A DNA stretch of 64,000 nt from Arthrobacter sp. StoSoilA2 (GTDB lineage Bacteria; Actinomycetota; Actinomycetes; Actinomycetales; Micrococcaceae). The translations under genes and the position numbers were made by a program. The DNA lies in contig NZ_AP024643.1 in assembly GCF_019977195.1 (NCBI RefSeq), forward strand, positions 4,836,001 through 4,900,000, read 5' to 3'. The notes under the pieces were generated by a model that saw only the letters and a list, made by a program, of their open reading frames with translations, made no database searches and was not told where the DNA came from. Shown here piece after piece: positions 49,828 to 58,893 of the stretch. How positions within the stretch are numbered: position 1 is the first letter of the stretch; every line of letters starts with the position of its first letter.

Positions 49828-51330
49828 TCAGGCGACCTGCTTAACCGCGTGCCGCCCGTGCCTGAAGTGGAAGTAAATGTAGCAGGCGGCTACGAACGGA
49901 ATACCGAAGTAGAGAGCAGCAACCTGATTTGGATCGAACGCGATGCCTACCAGTGAGATCAGGCAAAGAGTGAATGCCAGGATGGGAACCAGCGGGAAGA
50001 ACGGGGCCTTGTAAGCAAGCTCGGCCACCTGCCCACCCTTTCGGACGAAGGCCCGGCGATGGAAGAAGTGCGATGCCGTGATTGACATCCATACGCCCAC
50101 CACAGCGAATCCGGCCACGGAAACAAGGGCCAGGTACACCGTTTCCGGTGCAACCACGCTGCTGATCAGCGATGCCAGCCCGCCAAGCATGCTTACAGAA
50201 AGGGCAACGAGGGGGATACCGCGCCGCGTCAGTCGCTTCAGGGCCTTTGGTGCGTGCCCTTCATCAGACAACGAGTACAGCATGCGTGCACAGGAGAACA
50301 GGCCACTGTTTCCGGCGGACAACAGTGCCGTGATGATGACGAAGTTCATGATGTCGGCCGCGTAGGGGATACCCACAGAGGAGAACACTGTGACGAACGG
50401 GCTCTCATCCAGTCCCACCTGATCGAAAGGAACAGTTGCTGCGATGACGGCAATGGCACCGACGAAGAAGATCAGGAGGCGGACGACAGTGCTACGCATG
50501 GCCTTGGGGATGTTCCGCGCAGGATCGGTGGTTTCTCCGGCAGCAACCCCGATGAGTTCAGACCCGGAGAAGGCATAGAAGACCGCCAGGGCAGTAACCA
50601 GTACTCCGGAGAAGCCGTTGGGAAAGAGTCCGCCTGAGGTGTTGAAGTTCTCAAAGAGGAACGGATGGTTACCGGAGTCCGCGAGGGGCTGGAATCCAAG
50701 GAGTGCGGCTCCGCCAAGGACGATCAAGGCAATGATCGCCCCCACTTTGACGATGGAGAACCAGAATTCAGATTCTCCGAAGAACCGGGAGGAGATGGCA
50801 TTGAATCCGAAGAGGACTGCTGCGAACACAACGCACCACACCCAGACTTCGACGCCAGGGAACCACCGCTGCATGAGCAGTCCTGACGCCGTGAATTCGG
50901 AGCCGATCGCGACCGCCCAGCAAAGCCAATAGAGCCAGGCCGTGGTGAAGCCCGTGGCCGGACCGATGGATCGTGCGGCGTAAATGTGGAAGGCGCCCGA
51001 TACCGGGTAGGCGATCGCGAGTTCTCCAAGGCAGGCCATCACCAGATAGACCACGAATGCCCCCACGAGGTAGGCAATGACAGCACCGAGCGGGCCTGCC
51101 TGGGAAATCGTGTAGCCCGAACTGAGGAACAGGCCCGATCCGATAACACCTCCCATCGCGATCATGATGAGGTGCCGCGGACCCATCGTTCGGCGGAGGC
51201 CGGTTTCGGCAGGAGCGGTGGACGAGGCGGGAGCCGTGGACGAGGCGGGAGCGGTGGACGAGGCGGGAGCGCCGGGAGAAGCGGGAGCATCAGGTAGATG
51301 GTCCAGTTGCAGGGGTGCTGAAGGTTCCAT
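49828..51330 (-). CDS. Amino acid permease (APC superfamily)
   Basis: A 500-residue transporter with 12 predicted helices; family marks are TMGPRHLIMIAMGGVIGSGLFLSSGYTISQAGP and AYPVSGAFHIYAARSIGPATGF. A low-complexity N-terminal extension (about residues 12-44) contains three exact APASST-type repeats encoded by 18-bp tandem repeats. ATG 51330 is chosen for GGAGA 8 nt upstream. The promoter region carries copy B of a motif shared with the dioxygenase/cyclase region, hinting at co-regulation. Substrate unknown. Confidence 0.9.
   Translation of the reverse strand: MEPSAPLQLDHLPDAPASPGAPASSTAPASSTAPASSTAPAETGLRRTMGPRHLIMIAMGGVIGSGLFLSSGYTISQAGPLGAVIAYLVGAFVVYLVMACLGELAIAYPVSGAFHIYAARSIGPATGFTTAWLYWLCWAVAIGSEFTASGLLMQRWFPGVEVWVWCVVFAAVLFGFNAISSRFFGESEFWFSIVKVGAIIALIVLGGAALLGFQPLADSGNHPFLFENFNTSGGLFPNGFSGVLVTALAVFYAFSGSELIGVAAGETTDPARNIPKAMRSTVVRLLIFFVGAIAVIAATVPFDQVGLDESPFVTVFSSVGIPYAADIMNFVIITALLSAGNSGLFSCARMLYSLSDEGHAPKALKRLTRRGIPLVALSVSMLGGLASLISSVVAPETVYLALVSVAGFAVVGVWMSITASHFFHRRAFVRKGGQVAELAYKAPFFPLVPILAFTLCLISLVGIAFDPNQVAALYFGIPFVAACYIYFHFRHGRHAVKQVA
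51212..51283. repeat. 18-bp tandem repeat in the permease 5' end
   Basis: Three near-identical copies of GGAGCGGTGGACGAGGCG start at 51212, 51230 and 51248, followed by a degenerate fourth at 51266. They encode the APASST repeats of the permease N-terminus; the copy number may vary between strains. Confidence 0.85.
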
Positions 51331-51450
51331 GTGGTGTCTCCGGTTAATGACAGATGCGAACGGTACGCCTGAGGACATCCGGACTTAAGGTGCCAAAGAG
51401 GGCGTCTGTAGTGACGAAGATAACACATTTTCGCCACATATGGTCATTAA

Positions 51451-51471
51451 AAACATTTGTTAATGCATATG
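51451..51471. promoter_or_regulatory. AAACATTTG-TGCATATG motif, copy B
   Basis: AAACATTTG (51451-51459) and TGCATATG (51464-51471) lie 121 nt before the permease start. They match the two elements at 46780-46794 with a different spacing. Confidence 0.4.
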
Positions 51472-51494
51472 TTGCACGCTAAGTGCCTAACGCA

Positions 51495-52190
51495 TTAGTA
51501 GTCCGGGTTGCTCGGCACAACAAGTCCGGTCTCGTACGCGTACACAACCACTTGCACCCGGTCCCTCAGTTGCAGCTTGCTGAGGATGCGGCGGACATGG
51601 GTCTTAACAGTTGCCTCGGATAGGAAGAACTTATGGGCTATCTCCGCATTGGAAAGCCCCTCGGCGATGGTCGTGAGGATCTCGGTCTCGCGGGGTGTGA
51701 GATCGTCCAATAACGGATCGCGGTGTGGGCTGGGCGATTGGCCGGGCACGCTGCCGCCGCGTACGTACGTCTCCAACAACCTCTGCGTTACGCGGGGGGC
51801 CACAACGGCGTCGCCGCTGGCCACAAGCCGCACAGCATGCACGAGTTCAACCGGGGCCACATCCTTAAGCAGAAATGCAGAAGCACCCGCCTGCAGTCCC
51901 GAAAAGGCGTATTCATCCAGGTCAAAGGTGGTGAGGATGATGACCCGGGCATCGGAACCGGCGTCCGAAATGCGGCGCGTCGCTTCTATGCCATCCATGG
52001 TGGGCATTCGGACGTCCATGAGCACCACATCCGGCTGCAGCTCCTCAACCTTCCGGACGGCCTCGTTCCCGTCTGATGCCTCGCCCACCACATGGAAGTT
52101 CACTTCACCTTCAAGAATGAGTCGAAAGCCCATCCGAAGCAGTGGCTGGTCATCCACCAGCAGGATCTTGATGACGCCCTGATCTACCAC
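51495..52190 (-). CDS. NarL/LuxR-type response regulator
   Basis: A 231-residue two-component regulator. The receiver domain has LLVDDQPLLRMGF and the phospho-acceptor Asp in VVLMDVRMPTMDG; a C-terminal LuxR helix-turn-helix follows (LTPRETEILTTIAEGLSNAEIAHKFFLSEATVKTHVRRILSKL). It is directly preceded by the histidine kinase gene, ending 1 nt into this start. Likely regulates the adjacent ABC exporter genes. Confidence 0.95.
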   Translation of the reverse strand: MVDQGVIKILLVDDQPLLRMGFRLILEGEVNFHVVGEASDGNEAVRKVEELQPDVVLMDVRMPTMDGIEATRRISDAGSDARVIILTTFDLDEYAFSGLQAGASAFLLKDVAPVELVHAVRLVASGDAVVAPRVTQRLLETYVRGGSVPGQSPSPHRDPLLDDLTPRETEILTTIAEGLSNAEIAHKFFLSEATVKTHVRRILSKLQLRDRVQVVVYAYETGLVVPSNPDY

Positions 52191-53473
52191 TATTCCCCCT
52201 TTTCGCCGTTCCAGTGCAGCTCGGCGTGGACCGCCCAGCCTCCCCTTTTACCCGGACCGGCAGTAACGATTCCAGCATAGATTCCAGCCCGTTCACGCAT
52301 TCCGGCAATGCCTTGCCGTGTTCCCAGGCTGTCCATCGACTCGCCACCCTCCCGGGTTCCACGGCCGTCGTCGTGCACGTCGATGGTGACCAGATCGCCG
52401 TCGCGGGCTACCTGCACGTCCACGCGGCTGAGCGAGCGTCCGTAGCGGAGGACATTGGTCAGCGATTCCTGCACAATCCGGTACACGGTGAGCTCGAAAG
52501 CAGGATCGGCCGGAAGCGCGGGGCCAGTGTGCGCGTAGTGCAGCGGCAGGCCGGCCGTACGGAAACCATCCAGCAGCTTGGCGAGGTTAAGCCCGGACTC
52601 GAGCGGAGTCAGTGGCGCCGGGCGGCCGGAATCGTCGCGCAGGACTCCGAGCACCCGCCGCATGTCCGCAAGCGCTGCCCTGCCCGTTCGGGACAGCTCA
52701 CCCAGGACGTCGCCGGCGCGGTCGGGGTCCTTCTTGACCACCACTGCCGCACCGTCCGACAAACTGATCATTACCGTCAGGGAGTGAGCCACGACGTCGT
52801 GCATTTCCCGCGCAATCCTGTTGCGCTCGGTGACCTTGCCCAGCTGCGTTGTCCGCGCCGCCCATGCGGCGATCTCGGCCTCATGCTCCCGCCTCTGGCG
52901 GACCGAGATACCAATGCCCGTAGCCAGCAGGTTGGACAACATGATGGTCACGGCGGTGGCGATGTTGTTGATGAGGTGGAAATTCTCGGGGACGTCCTGC
53001 AGGGTGTTCATACTGCTGGGACTTGTCCACATGAAAAGGTACAACAGGCTGAGCGGCAGGCTCGCAGCGCCAAACACCACCAGCGAAATTGGCCGCTTCC
53101 GGGTTGTGGCGACCGCGTAGAGGGCAAACCACAACCCCGCGGACACGTTCGAGCCCCACGGATTCAGCACAGTGGCCAGGACTTCCAGAACCACGACGGC
53201 GGCAACCACCTGAAGCGGGTAGCGCCGCCGGAATGTCAGGACCGTCGCGATCAGCAGCAAGAGCCCGACGACGAGCCACTTGCCCTCGATGATCGAAGTA
53301 ATGATGGTGGGCAAGGCCAAAAGGACGTAGCAAAGGACAACCACCGCATCCATCGCACGGGGACGTTCGAAAAAATAGCGACGGATCCGGCCCCTGCGGC
53401 GCTGGGCAATTTCAGCGAAGGACGCGTCAGCTGTTACAGCCGGCGCGTCCTTCACTTGGGAAGCTTCAGTCAT
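52190..53473 (-). CDS. Sensor histidine kinase (HisKA_3/NarX-like)
   Basis: A 427-residue membrane kinase. About five to six hydrophobic helices lie in residues 40-200, then the dimerisation/phospho-acceptor region ERNRIAREMHDVVAHSLTVM (His), and an ATPase domain with N-box VQESLTNVLRYG and G-box VHDDGRGTREGG. No extracellular sensor domain, as in intramembrane-sensing kinases. Overlaps the response regulator start by 1 nt; follows the ABC permease gene by 18 nt. Confidence 0.93.
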   Translation of the reverse strand: MTEASQVKDAPAVTADASFAEIAQRRRGRIRRYFFERPRAMDAVVVLCYVLLALPTIITSIIEGKWLVVGLLLLIATVLTFRRRYPLQVVAAVVVLEVLATVLNPWGSNVSAGLWFALYAVATTRKRPISLVVFGAASLPLSLLYLFMWTSPSSMNTLQDVPENFHLINNIATAVTIMLSNLLATGIGISVRQRREHEAEIAAWAARTTQLGKVTERNRIAREMHDVVAHSLTVMISLSDGAAVVVKKDPDRAGDVLGELSRTGRAALADMRRVLGVLRDDSGRPAPLTPLESGLNLAKLLDGFRTAGLPLHYAHTGPALPADPAFELTVYRIVQESLTNVLRYGRSLSRVDVQVARDGDLVTIDVHDDGRGTREGGESMDSLGTRQGIAGMRERAGIYAGIVTAGPGKRGGWAVHAELHWNGEKGE

Positions 53474-53491
53474 GGATTGAGCCTAAACGGC

Positions 53492-54343
53492 CTAGACATC
53501 CCGCTTTTTCAACAGGACCATGGCCAAGGCCACAGGCACCACAACCCAGGCGCCGAGAACCAGGGCGGCCTGCCAGACTTCCAGGGTGTCAGGAACATGC
53601 TCGACGGCGGTCATCGGGTTGATGGTGTTGCCCGGAAGATACTTGCGGGCTTCCACGAAGAAATCGCCGGGAATGAGCTGGAATGCAATCGGGGCCACAA
53701 AGAACAGGCCCACGAGGCTCATGATGCCTCCTGCCGAGTTGCGGACGATGGTTCCCAGTGCCATGCCAATCGCTGCCACGGCCGCCACGTAAATGCTGTT
53801 GACGAGCAAAAGCTTTACCGATTGCGAGCTGCTGAGGTCCAGCTTGAGATCGTAGTTGTCCACGATCGGGAGTGACACGAGGCCGGCTACGAAGGTGGAC
53901 ACAGCCGTCAACAGGAAGGCACTGACCATCACGACTATCAGCTTGGCCAGGAACGGCGAGAGCCTCTTGGGGACCGCAGCGAACGTGGAGCGCGCCATTC
54001 CCGTAGTGAATTCCGAGCTCATGAGCAGGACGCCCAACGAACCGAGGATCAACTGGGCGAATGCGATGCCGGAGGTGGGAATGCTGACTGCGATGTCGCC
54101 GCCCTGCGCAGCAATGGCTGCGGCGGCTTCGGGATCCCTCGCAGCTTGCTCGGCGAACTGTCCCGTACCCCAAGCCGAGAGTGCTGCGAAGCCAACCATG
54201 ACCAACGCCGTGGATGCCAGGAGAATCAGCGTGGACAACAACGTGCGGAACTTGATGAACTCGGAGTTCAGTACGCGGTGGAAGGCCGGTCCCGGCCCAA
54301 CGGAGTTGCGCATGGACTTGCGGTCCAAAGTGGTGGTGCTCAT
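53492..54343 (-). CDS. ABC transporter permease (ABC-2 type)
   Basis: A 283-residue membrane protein with six predicted helices. It starts with HRVLNSEFIKFRTLLSTLILL, a typical ABC-2 permease start, and has TSGIAFAQLILGSLGVLLMSSEFTTGMARSTF. It forms an exporter with the ATPase encoded 2 nt upstream. Such pairs next to NarL-type two-component systems usually export antibiotics or peptides or serve in resistance. Confidence 0.9.
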   Translation of the reverse strand: MSTTTLDRKSMRNSVGPGPAFHRVLNSEFIKFRTLLSTLILLASTALVMVGFAALSAWGTGQFAEQAARDPEAAAAIAAQGGDIAVSIPTSGIAFAQLILGSLGVLLMSSEFTTGMARSTFAAVPKRLSPFLAKLIVVMVSAFLLTAVSTFVAGLVSLPIVDNYDLKLDLSSSQSVKLLLVNSIYVAAVAAIGMALGTIVRNSAGGIMSLVGLFFVAPIAFQLIPGDFFVEARKYLPGNTINPMTAVEHVPDTLEVWQAALVLGAWVVVPVALAMVLLKKRDV

Positions 54344-54345
54344 GT

Positions 54346-55290
54346 CTATTTCCCTCCGGCCTGAACGGGAACAGAGGTCCCGGCGGTGATGTGCGAGTGG
54401 TATTCCACCTCGTCCTTGGTCAACTCCATGTACGCCTCTTCGAGACTTGCCTGGAGCGGGGTCAGCTCGTAGACCATGATCTGGTTCTCCAGGGCCGTGC
54501 GGGCGATTCCGCGAGGATCCAGGCCCGAAACTTCCAGCAGCTCACGCTCGTGGACTTCCACGGATACACCCGTGCCTGCGAGCAGTTGCATGAGCTGCTC
54601 CGGCTGGTCCGTGCGGACTCGTGTGCGGGCGTGGCCCTTGCCGGTGATGATCTCTGCGATGGGTGCATCCGCAATGATTTTGCCGCGGCCAATCACGATC
54701 AGATAGTCTGCAGTCAATGCCATTTCACTCATGAGGTGGCTGGACAGGAACACGGTGCGGCCCTCGGAAGCGAGGTACTTGACCAGGTTGCGAACCCAGA
54801 CCACGCCTTCCGGATCCAGGCCGTTCACGGGCTCGTCCAGGATGATGGTCTGCGGATCACCCAGCAGCGCTGCCGCAATGCCCAGGCGCTGGCCCATGCC
54901 GAGCGAGAAACCTTTCACCTTCTTCTTGGCGACTTCTCCCAGCCCGGTCATCTCGATGACCTCCCGCACCCGGCTCTTGGGGATGCTGTGCGTCGCGGCC
55001 ATGGCGAGCAGGTGGTTGTACGCCGTGCGGCTGGTATGGACCGCCTTGGCATCCAGCAGCGCACCGATTTCACGCAGCGGCGCAACGTGCTTGGCGAACG
55101 GTTCACCGTTCACGGTCACGGAACCCGCGGTGGGAGTGTCCAGTCCCATGATCATGCGCATCGTGGTTGACTTGCCGGCACCGTTCGGGCCCAGGAAACC
55201 CGTTACCCGTCCGGCTTGGACGGTGAAACTGACACCGCCGACGGCGGTCTTCTCGCCGTAGACCTTCGTCAGGCCTGTTGCTTCGATCAT
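54346..55290 (-). CDS. ABC transporter ATP-binding protein (drug/peptide exporter type)
   Basis: A 314-residue ATPase with Walker A FLGPNGAGKSTTM, signature FSLGMGQRLGIAAALLG, Walker B TIILDEPVNGLDPEG and switch SSHLMSEM. The C-terminal extension after residue 215 is typical of BcrA/DrrA-like exporters. ATG 55290 has GGAGGG about 9 nt upstream; a frame to 55350 is longer. First gene of the ATPase-permease-kinase-regulator operon. Confidence 0.92.
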   Translation of the reverse strand: MIEATGLTKVYGEKTAVGGVSFTVQAGRVTGFLGPNGAGKSTTMRMIMGLDTPTAGSVTVNGEPFAKHVAPLREIGALLDAKAVHTSRTAYNHLLAMAATHSIPKSRVREVIEMTGLGEVAKKKVKGFSLGMGQRLGIAAALLGDPQTIILDEPVNGLDPEGVVWVRNLVKYLASEGRTVFLSSHLMSEMALTADYLIVIGRGKIIADAPIAEIITGKGHARTRVRTDQPEQLMQLLAGTGVSVEVHERELLEVSGLDPRGIARTALENQIMVYELTPLQASLEEAYMELTKDEVEYHSHITAGTSVPVQAGGK

Positions 55291-55333
55291 GGAAGCGTTC
55301 CCTCCTCGGAGCACGTGTACGTGCAGATGAGTT

Positions 55334-55351
55334 GTTGACTGTACTGACAAC
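55334..55351. promoter_or_regulatory. Imperfect inverted repeat upstream of the ABC exporter operon
   Basis: GTTGACTGTACTGACAAC is a near-perfect palindrome (two mismatched pairs), 44 nt before the ATPase ATG. It may bind the operon's own response regulator. Confidence 0.35.
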
Positions 55352-55420
55352 GCTAGTCACAGAGGGTGCGGAAATCGCCTGTCTCAGGGATGATTCAGGG
55401 TCCAGTCAGGGTAGTCCTCC

Positions 55421-55456
55421 CGGATGACGCTACGAAGCCGGATGACGCTACGAAGC
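55421..55456. repeat. 18-bp tandem duplication at the 3' end of the PAP2/lipid-kinase gene
   Basis: CGGATGACGCTACGAAGC occurs twice without a gap (55421-55438, 55439-55456) and spans the stop codon of the leftward gene, so a stop remains in either copy. Confidence 0.8.
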
Positions 55457-56959
55457 CGGGTCCACCGGCAGCGGACAATACACGCGTAGCTCGTGGCTCT
55501 TGACGGTGAACACGGCACTGCGCACCCCTGGCTTGGGCTCACCATCTACGGCGAGGACCAACGGTTCTCCGATCGCCTCAATGGTGACGGTAGTTGCCTC
55601 GGTCAGATGCGTGACTTTGGAAGCAGCAACGGTGCCTGTCATGACGGCCCAAAGGAGCCGGGCACGGGCAAATGGTTCATCCGCAGTGATCATGCGGAGA
55701 TCGAAGACGCCGTCGTCCAGCACAGGGCGTCGAAGTGGGGCATGGTCGCTGGGGTAGTAACGCCCACGTCCCAGGTACAGAATCCACAGCTTGTGCTTCA
55801 CGCCGTTAACGGTGAGCGTCGTGGGCGAGTTCACTCCGAAAGTCCGCAGCGATGCCACCAAACTGGCCAGGGGTTTACCCATGGCAGGCTGCAGTCGCTC
55901 CCGGCGTCGAACGAGGTTCGGATAAACACCCACGCTGGCCGTATTCAGCATGGCGATCTCACTGGACTCAGGGTTGTCAGGCAAACCTCGATGGACGGCA
56001 ACATGCCCGAAATCCACAAGCGCGGCCTGCCCCTCTGTGACTGCCTTGATTGCGGCGTCAATGGAATTGGTCCCGAGGTCACGGGCAAAGTGGTTGAGCG
56101 TGCCACCCGGCAATACCAGAAGAGGCAGGGAATGCTCGACGGCGATAGCGGCCGCGGTGCCAACCGTCCCGTCACCACCCCACACGCCAAGCGCTACGGT
56201 GCCTGGCCGGGCTGCGGCTGCTTCAATCTCAGCGGCGACATCCTCGCCCTCAGCGATTTCATGAATATGCGCTTTGGGGAATACCTCCTGTAGCAGTTCG
56301 CCGGTTTCGGGGGAGTAGGAACCGCCCAGGACATTAACAGCGATGCTCAGCCCCTCGCCGTCGGAAATTCCCGGGGCCCCTGCCGGCGTCCGGCGGGGTT
56401 TGGGTTCGGCGGGCTTGGCTGGCCACCACGTGCGTGTCAGCAGGGCAGCACCCGCGCCAAGTGCAGAACCAAACACGACGTCTGACGGCCAGTGCGCACC
56501 TGTGTGCACACGGGAATACGCAACGCCCGCGGCGATGGGCGCAAGTACGGCGCCCAGGACGGGCGAAACCATCCCTGCTCCCACGACAAAAGCCACGGCC
56601 GAAGCTGAGTGTCCGGATGGCATGGAGGAACTGACCGGCTGCGGGTGTACGAACCTGAAAACGGGCAGGTGTTCCGGCAAGGGCCGCCGCCGGGGGAGCG
56701 CCGTTTTGAAGATGAGGTTAGTGACCCCGGAGGCCACGCCCAAGGCAAGCAGTCCATGCAGGGCTGCTCTGCGCGGTTTTCCTGGAACCGTGGCCATGAT
56801 TCCCGCGATGCCAAACCAGAGCTTTCCTTTGGTGGCCGCTGCTGAGAGCCGCCGGAAGAGATCATCATGTTCGCCTTGCGGCTGGCGCGAAACCGCCCTG
56901 ACAAGGAAATGATCGAACCTTGCCACGTGCTTGGGGCCTTTGCCCAGGAAACCTCGCAT
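55448..56959 (-). CDS. Fused PAP2 phosphatase - diacylglycerol kinase family protein
   Basis: A 503-residue protein. The N-terminal half (to about 200) is a PAP2/lipid-phosphatase membrane domain with KTALPRRRP, SSSMPSGHSASAVAF and VAYSRVHTGAHWPSDVVFG, the three catalytic motifs. The C-terminal half is a DAGK-catalytic lipid-kinase domain with LGVWGGDGTVGTAAA and LVLPGGTLNHFARDLG. It could dephosphorylate and rephosphorylate lipid carriers or phosphatidate. ATG 56959 is used; a frame reaches 57028. Divergent from another PAP2 gene. Confidence 0.88.
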   Translation of the reverse strand: MRGFLGKGPKHVARFDHFLVRAVSRQPQGEHDDLFRRLSAAATKGKLWFGIAGIMATVPGKPRRAALHGLLALGVASGVTNLIFKTALPRRRPLPEHLPVFRFVHPQPVSSSMPSGHSASAVAFVVGAGMVSPVLGAVLAPIAAGVAYSRVHTGAHWPSDVVFGSALGAGAALLTRTWWPAKPAEPKPRRTPAGAPGISDGEGLSIAVNVLGGSYSPETGELLQEVFPKAHIHEIAEGEDVAAEIEAAAARPGTVALGVWGGDGTVGTAAAIAVEHSLPLLVLPGGTLNHFARDLGTNSIDAAIKAVTEGQAALVDFGHVAVHRGLPDNPESSEIAMLNTASVGVYPNLVRRRERLQPAMGKPLASLVASLRTFGVNSPTTLTVNGVKHKLWILYLGRGRYYPSDHAPLRRPVLDDGVFDLRMITADEPFARARLLWAVMTGTVAASKVTHLTEATTVTIEAIGEPLVLAVDGEPKPGVRSAVFTVKSHELRVYCPLPVDPAS

Positions 56960-57050
56960 TCCACCACAGTAGCGCGAGCCCGGCGGCAGGACCCGGCGGC
57001 ATTCCAGAACTCCAGCAACCTTGCCCAACGGCCGTGACTACGATGAGTGA

Positions 57051-57755
57051 ATGATTCGCGTCCTGCGTCCACGCCAGCGGCCCAGCTGGCAGATTGTCAC
57101 GCCTGCCCTGCTTTTGCTGTGCGCGTTCGCGGTACCGGGAGGCATGATTGTGGCCGGTCAAGGGGAGCCCGCCTTCAATAGAATTGATACAACATGGCAG
57201 GCCTATTCCTTCACCCTGCACGCCCCGTTCTGGGACGCGGTAAACGTGGCGCTCAACTGGGGCGGGTATGTGGGCATGCTGGTGCTGCATGGTGTTTTGG
57301 CGGCCGCGCTACTCCTCTGGCGACGTCCCAGGGCTGCTGCCTTCTGTGCACTCGCCGGCCTTGCTGCCCTGGGCCTCACTCAACTGGCCAAGGCACTTGT
57401 TGGGCGTGATCGGCCTCAAGGCGCCAGGGTCCTCTCTGATACAGGCTCATACCCTTCGGGGCATGTTTCCGCGACCACCGCCTTCCTCGTCGTGATGGCG
57501 TTGCTCATCGGCCGGCAGTGGGCGAAAGTGGTGGCAGTTCTTGGCATACTCGCGATGATGGTCAGCCGAACCTACCTGTCCGCTCACTGGTTAAGTGATG
57601 TCCTCGGCGGTGCGTGCCTAGCAGCCGGTGTCGTCCTGCTGTTGTGGTGGCCGTTCTGCAACATATGCATTCAGGAGAATGAAACCGCTGGCCGGGCGGC
57701 TATTTGGCGCGCAAGGGCCGTGCAACGCCAGCAAGAAGCAGGGCAACAAGAATAG
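57051..57755 (+). CDS. PAP2 family phosphatase
   Basis: A 234-residue membrane phosphatase with five or six helices and the motif set KALVGRDRP, SYPSGHVSATTAFL and SRTYLSAHWLSDVLGG. The family dephosphorylates lipid phosphates such as phosphatidate or undecaprenyl diphosphate at the outer membrane face. Its 3' end overlaps the convergent MFS gene by 56 nt. It is arranged head to head with the PAP2-kinase fusion gene. Confidence 0.9.
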   Translation: MIRVLRPRQRPSWQIVTPALLLLCAFAVPGGMIVAGQGEPAFNRIDTTWQAYSFTLHAPFWDAVNVALNWGGYVGMLVLHGVLAAALLLWRRPRAAAFCALAGLAALGLTQLAKALVGRDRPQGARVLSDTGSYPSGHVSATTAFLVVMALLIGRQWAKVVAVLGILAMMVSRTYLSAHWLSDVLGGACLAAGVVLLLWWPFCNICIQENETAGRAAIWRARAVQRQQEAGQQE

Positions 57756-58893
57756 GCAATCCGATCGCCAGCAGTGCCATGTGGATTCCGGTTTGGTCAC
57801 CGAGGTAACCCAGAAGCGGCGGGCCGGCCAAGAAAGCCACGTAGCCAATGGTTGAGACCACGGAAACGCGTGCCGCTGCGTGCTTGGGATCGTCGGCCGC
57901 AGCGGACATGCCCATGGGGAAGGCCAACGCCGCACCAACGCCCCAAAGTGCCGCACCAAGGCCGGCCAGCACCACGTTGCCGGCGAAGACGAACAACGCC
58001 AAGCCCAGCGCGGCCGCTGCCATACTGGCACGGAGTACAGCCACGCGGCCGAACCTGTCGATGACCTTGCCGCCGAGGAACCGCATCCCGGTCATGGCAG
58101 CAACGAAGAGCGCAAAGAGCAGGGCGCCGGTCGCTTCGGAGGTACCGAGTCCATCAACGGCCGCCTTGGCAATCCAGTCATTGCCGGCCCCTTCCGTAAG
58201 GGTCGCACCCAAAACCACCACACCGATGAGCAGCGTCCGGCCGTCCCGCCAAGCCGTGGGTCCCTTGGGAGCCGGCGCACCGTCGTCGAGCGTTTCAGCC
58301 ACTGACGCTTCGTGCGGCAGGAAGTAGCGCGGCACGGTTAGTGCGAGGAGGACAGCAAGTCCGGCGATCACAAGCAGGTGCTCAGGGAGGCCAACACCAA
58401 GGTGCGAGAGCCCCGCACCGATCAAAGCGCCCACAAACGCCCCGCCGCTGAACGCTGCGTGAAACTGCGGCATGATGGTCCGCTTGAGCCGGTGTTCGAC
58501 GTCGGCACCCTCGATGTTCTGGGCTACGTCCCACAGCCCAATGCCAATACCGAAGAAGAAGAGGGCGATGGCCGTGGCCGGAACCGATGCAGCCATGAGG
58601 GAGAAGGCAATCGCAGCACCTGCGGCACCCGCCACGATCCCGGCGAGGCGAACCGTGCCGGCTGTACCGATTCGGCCCACCACCCACCCTGCTGACGGCA
58701 AAGCCATCAAGGACCCGACGGCGGTGCAGAGCAGCAGGGTGCCCATCTGGCCGGACGTCAGGCTGAGAGCTTCGGTGACGGCGGGGATACGTGCCGCCCA
58801 GCTTGCAAACACCAGGCCGTTCATGGCGAAGATCAGGAACGTCGCCACCGCCGCAGCGTTGACGTTGGTGGTGCTTCTGGTGCTGGTGGTCAT
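57700..58893 (-). CDS. MFS transporter
   Basis: A 397-residue protein with 12 predicted helices. Start region NAAAVATFLIFAMNGLVFASWAARIPAV; conserved loop GWVVGRIGTAGTVRLAG; second half GGKVIDRFGRVAVLRAS. The pattern matches MFS proteins annotated as FucP-like or drug exporters in actinobacteria. ATG 58893 overlaps the stop of the DeoR gene by 4 nt (ATGA), so it is coupled to and controlled by it. A sugar or its phosphate may be the signal. Substrate unknown. Confidence 0.88.
   Translation of the reverse strand: MTTSTRSTTNVNAAAVATFLIFAMNGLVFASWAARIPAVTEALSLTSGQMGTLLLCTAVGSLMALPSAGWVVGRIGTAGTVRLAGIVAGAAGAAIAFSLMAASVPATAIALFFFGIGIGLWDVAQNIEGADVEHRLKRTIMPQFHAAFSGGAFVGALIGAGLSHLGVGLPEHLLVIAGLAVLLALTVPRYFLPHEASVAETLDDGAPAPKGPTAWRDGRTLLIGVVVLGATLTEGAGNDWIAKAAVDGLGTSEATGALLFALFVAAMTGMRFLGGKVIDRFGRVAVLRASMAAAALGLALFVFAGNVVLAGLGAALWGVGAALAFPMGMSAAADDPKHAAARVSVVSTIGYVAFLAGPPLLGYLGDQTGIHMALLAIGLPILVALLLAGVARPLRAK

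Noticed and set aside
52214..53875. Plus-strand open frame opposite the histidine kinase (about 553 codons, His/Gln-rich)
   Set aside because: The minus strand encodes a complete kinase with H, N and G boxes; this frame has no domain.
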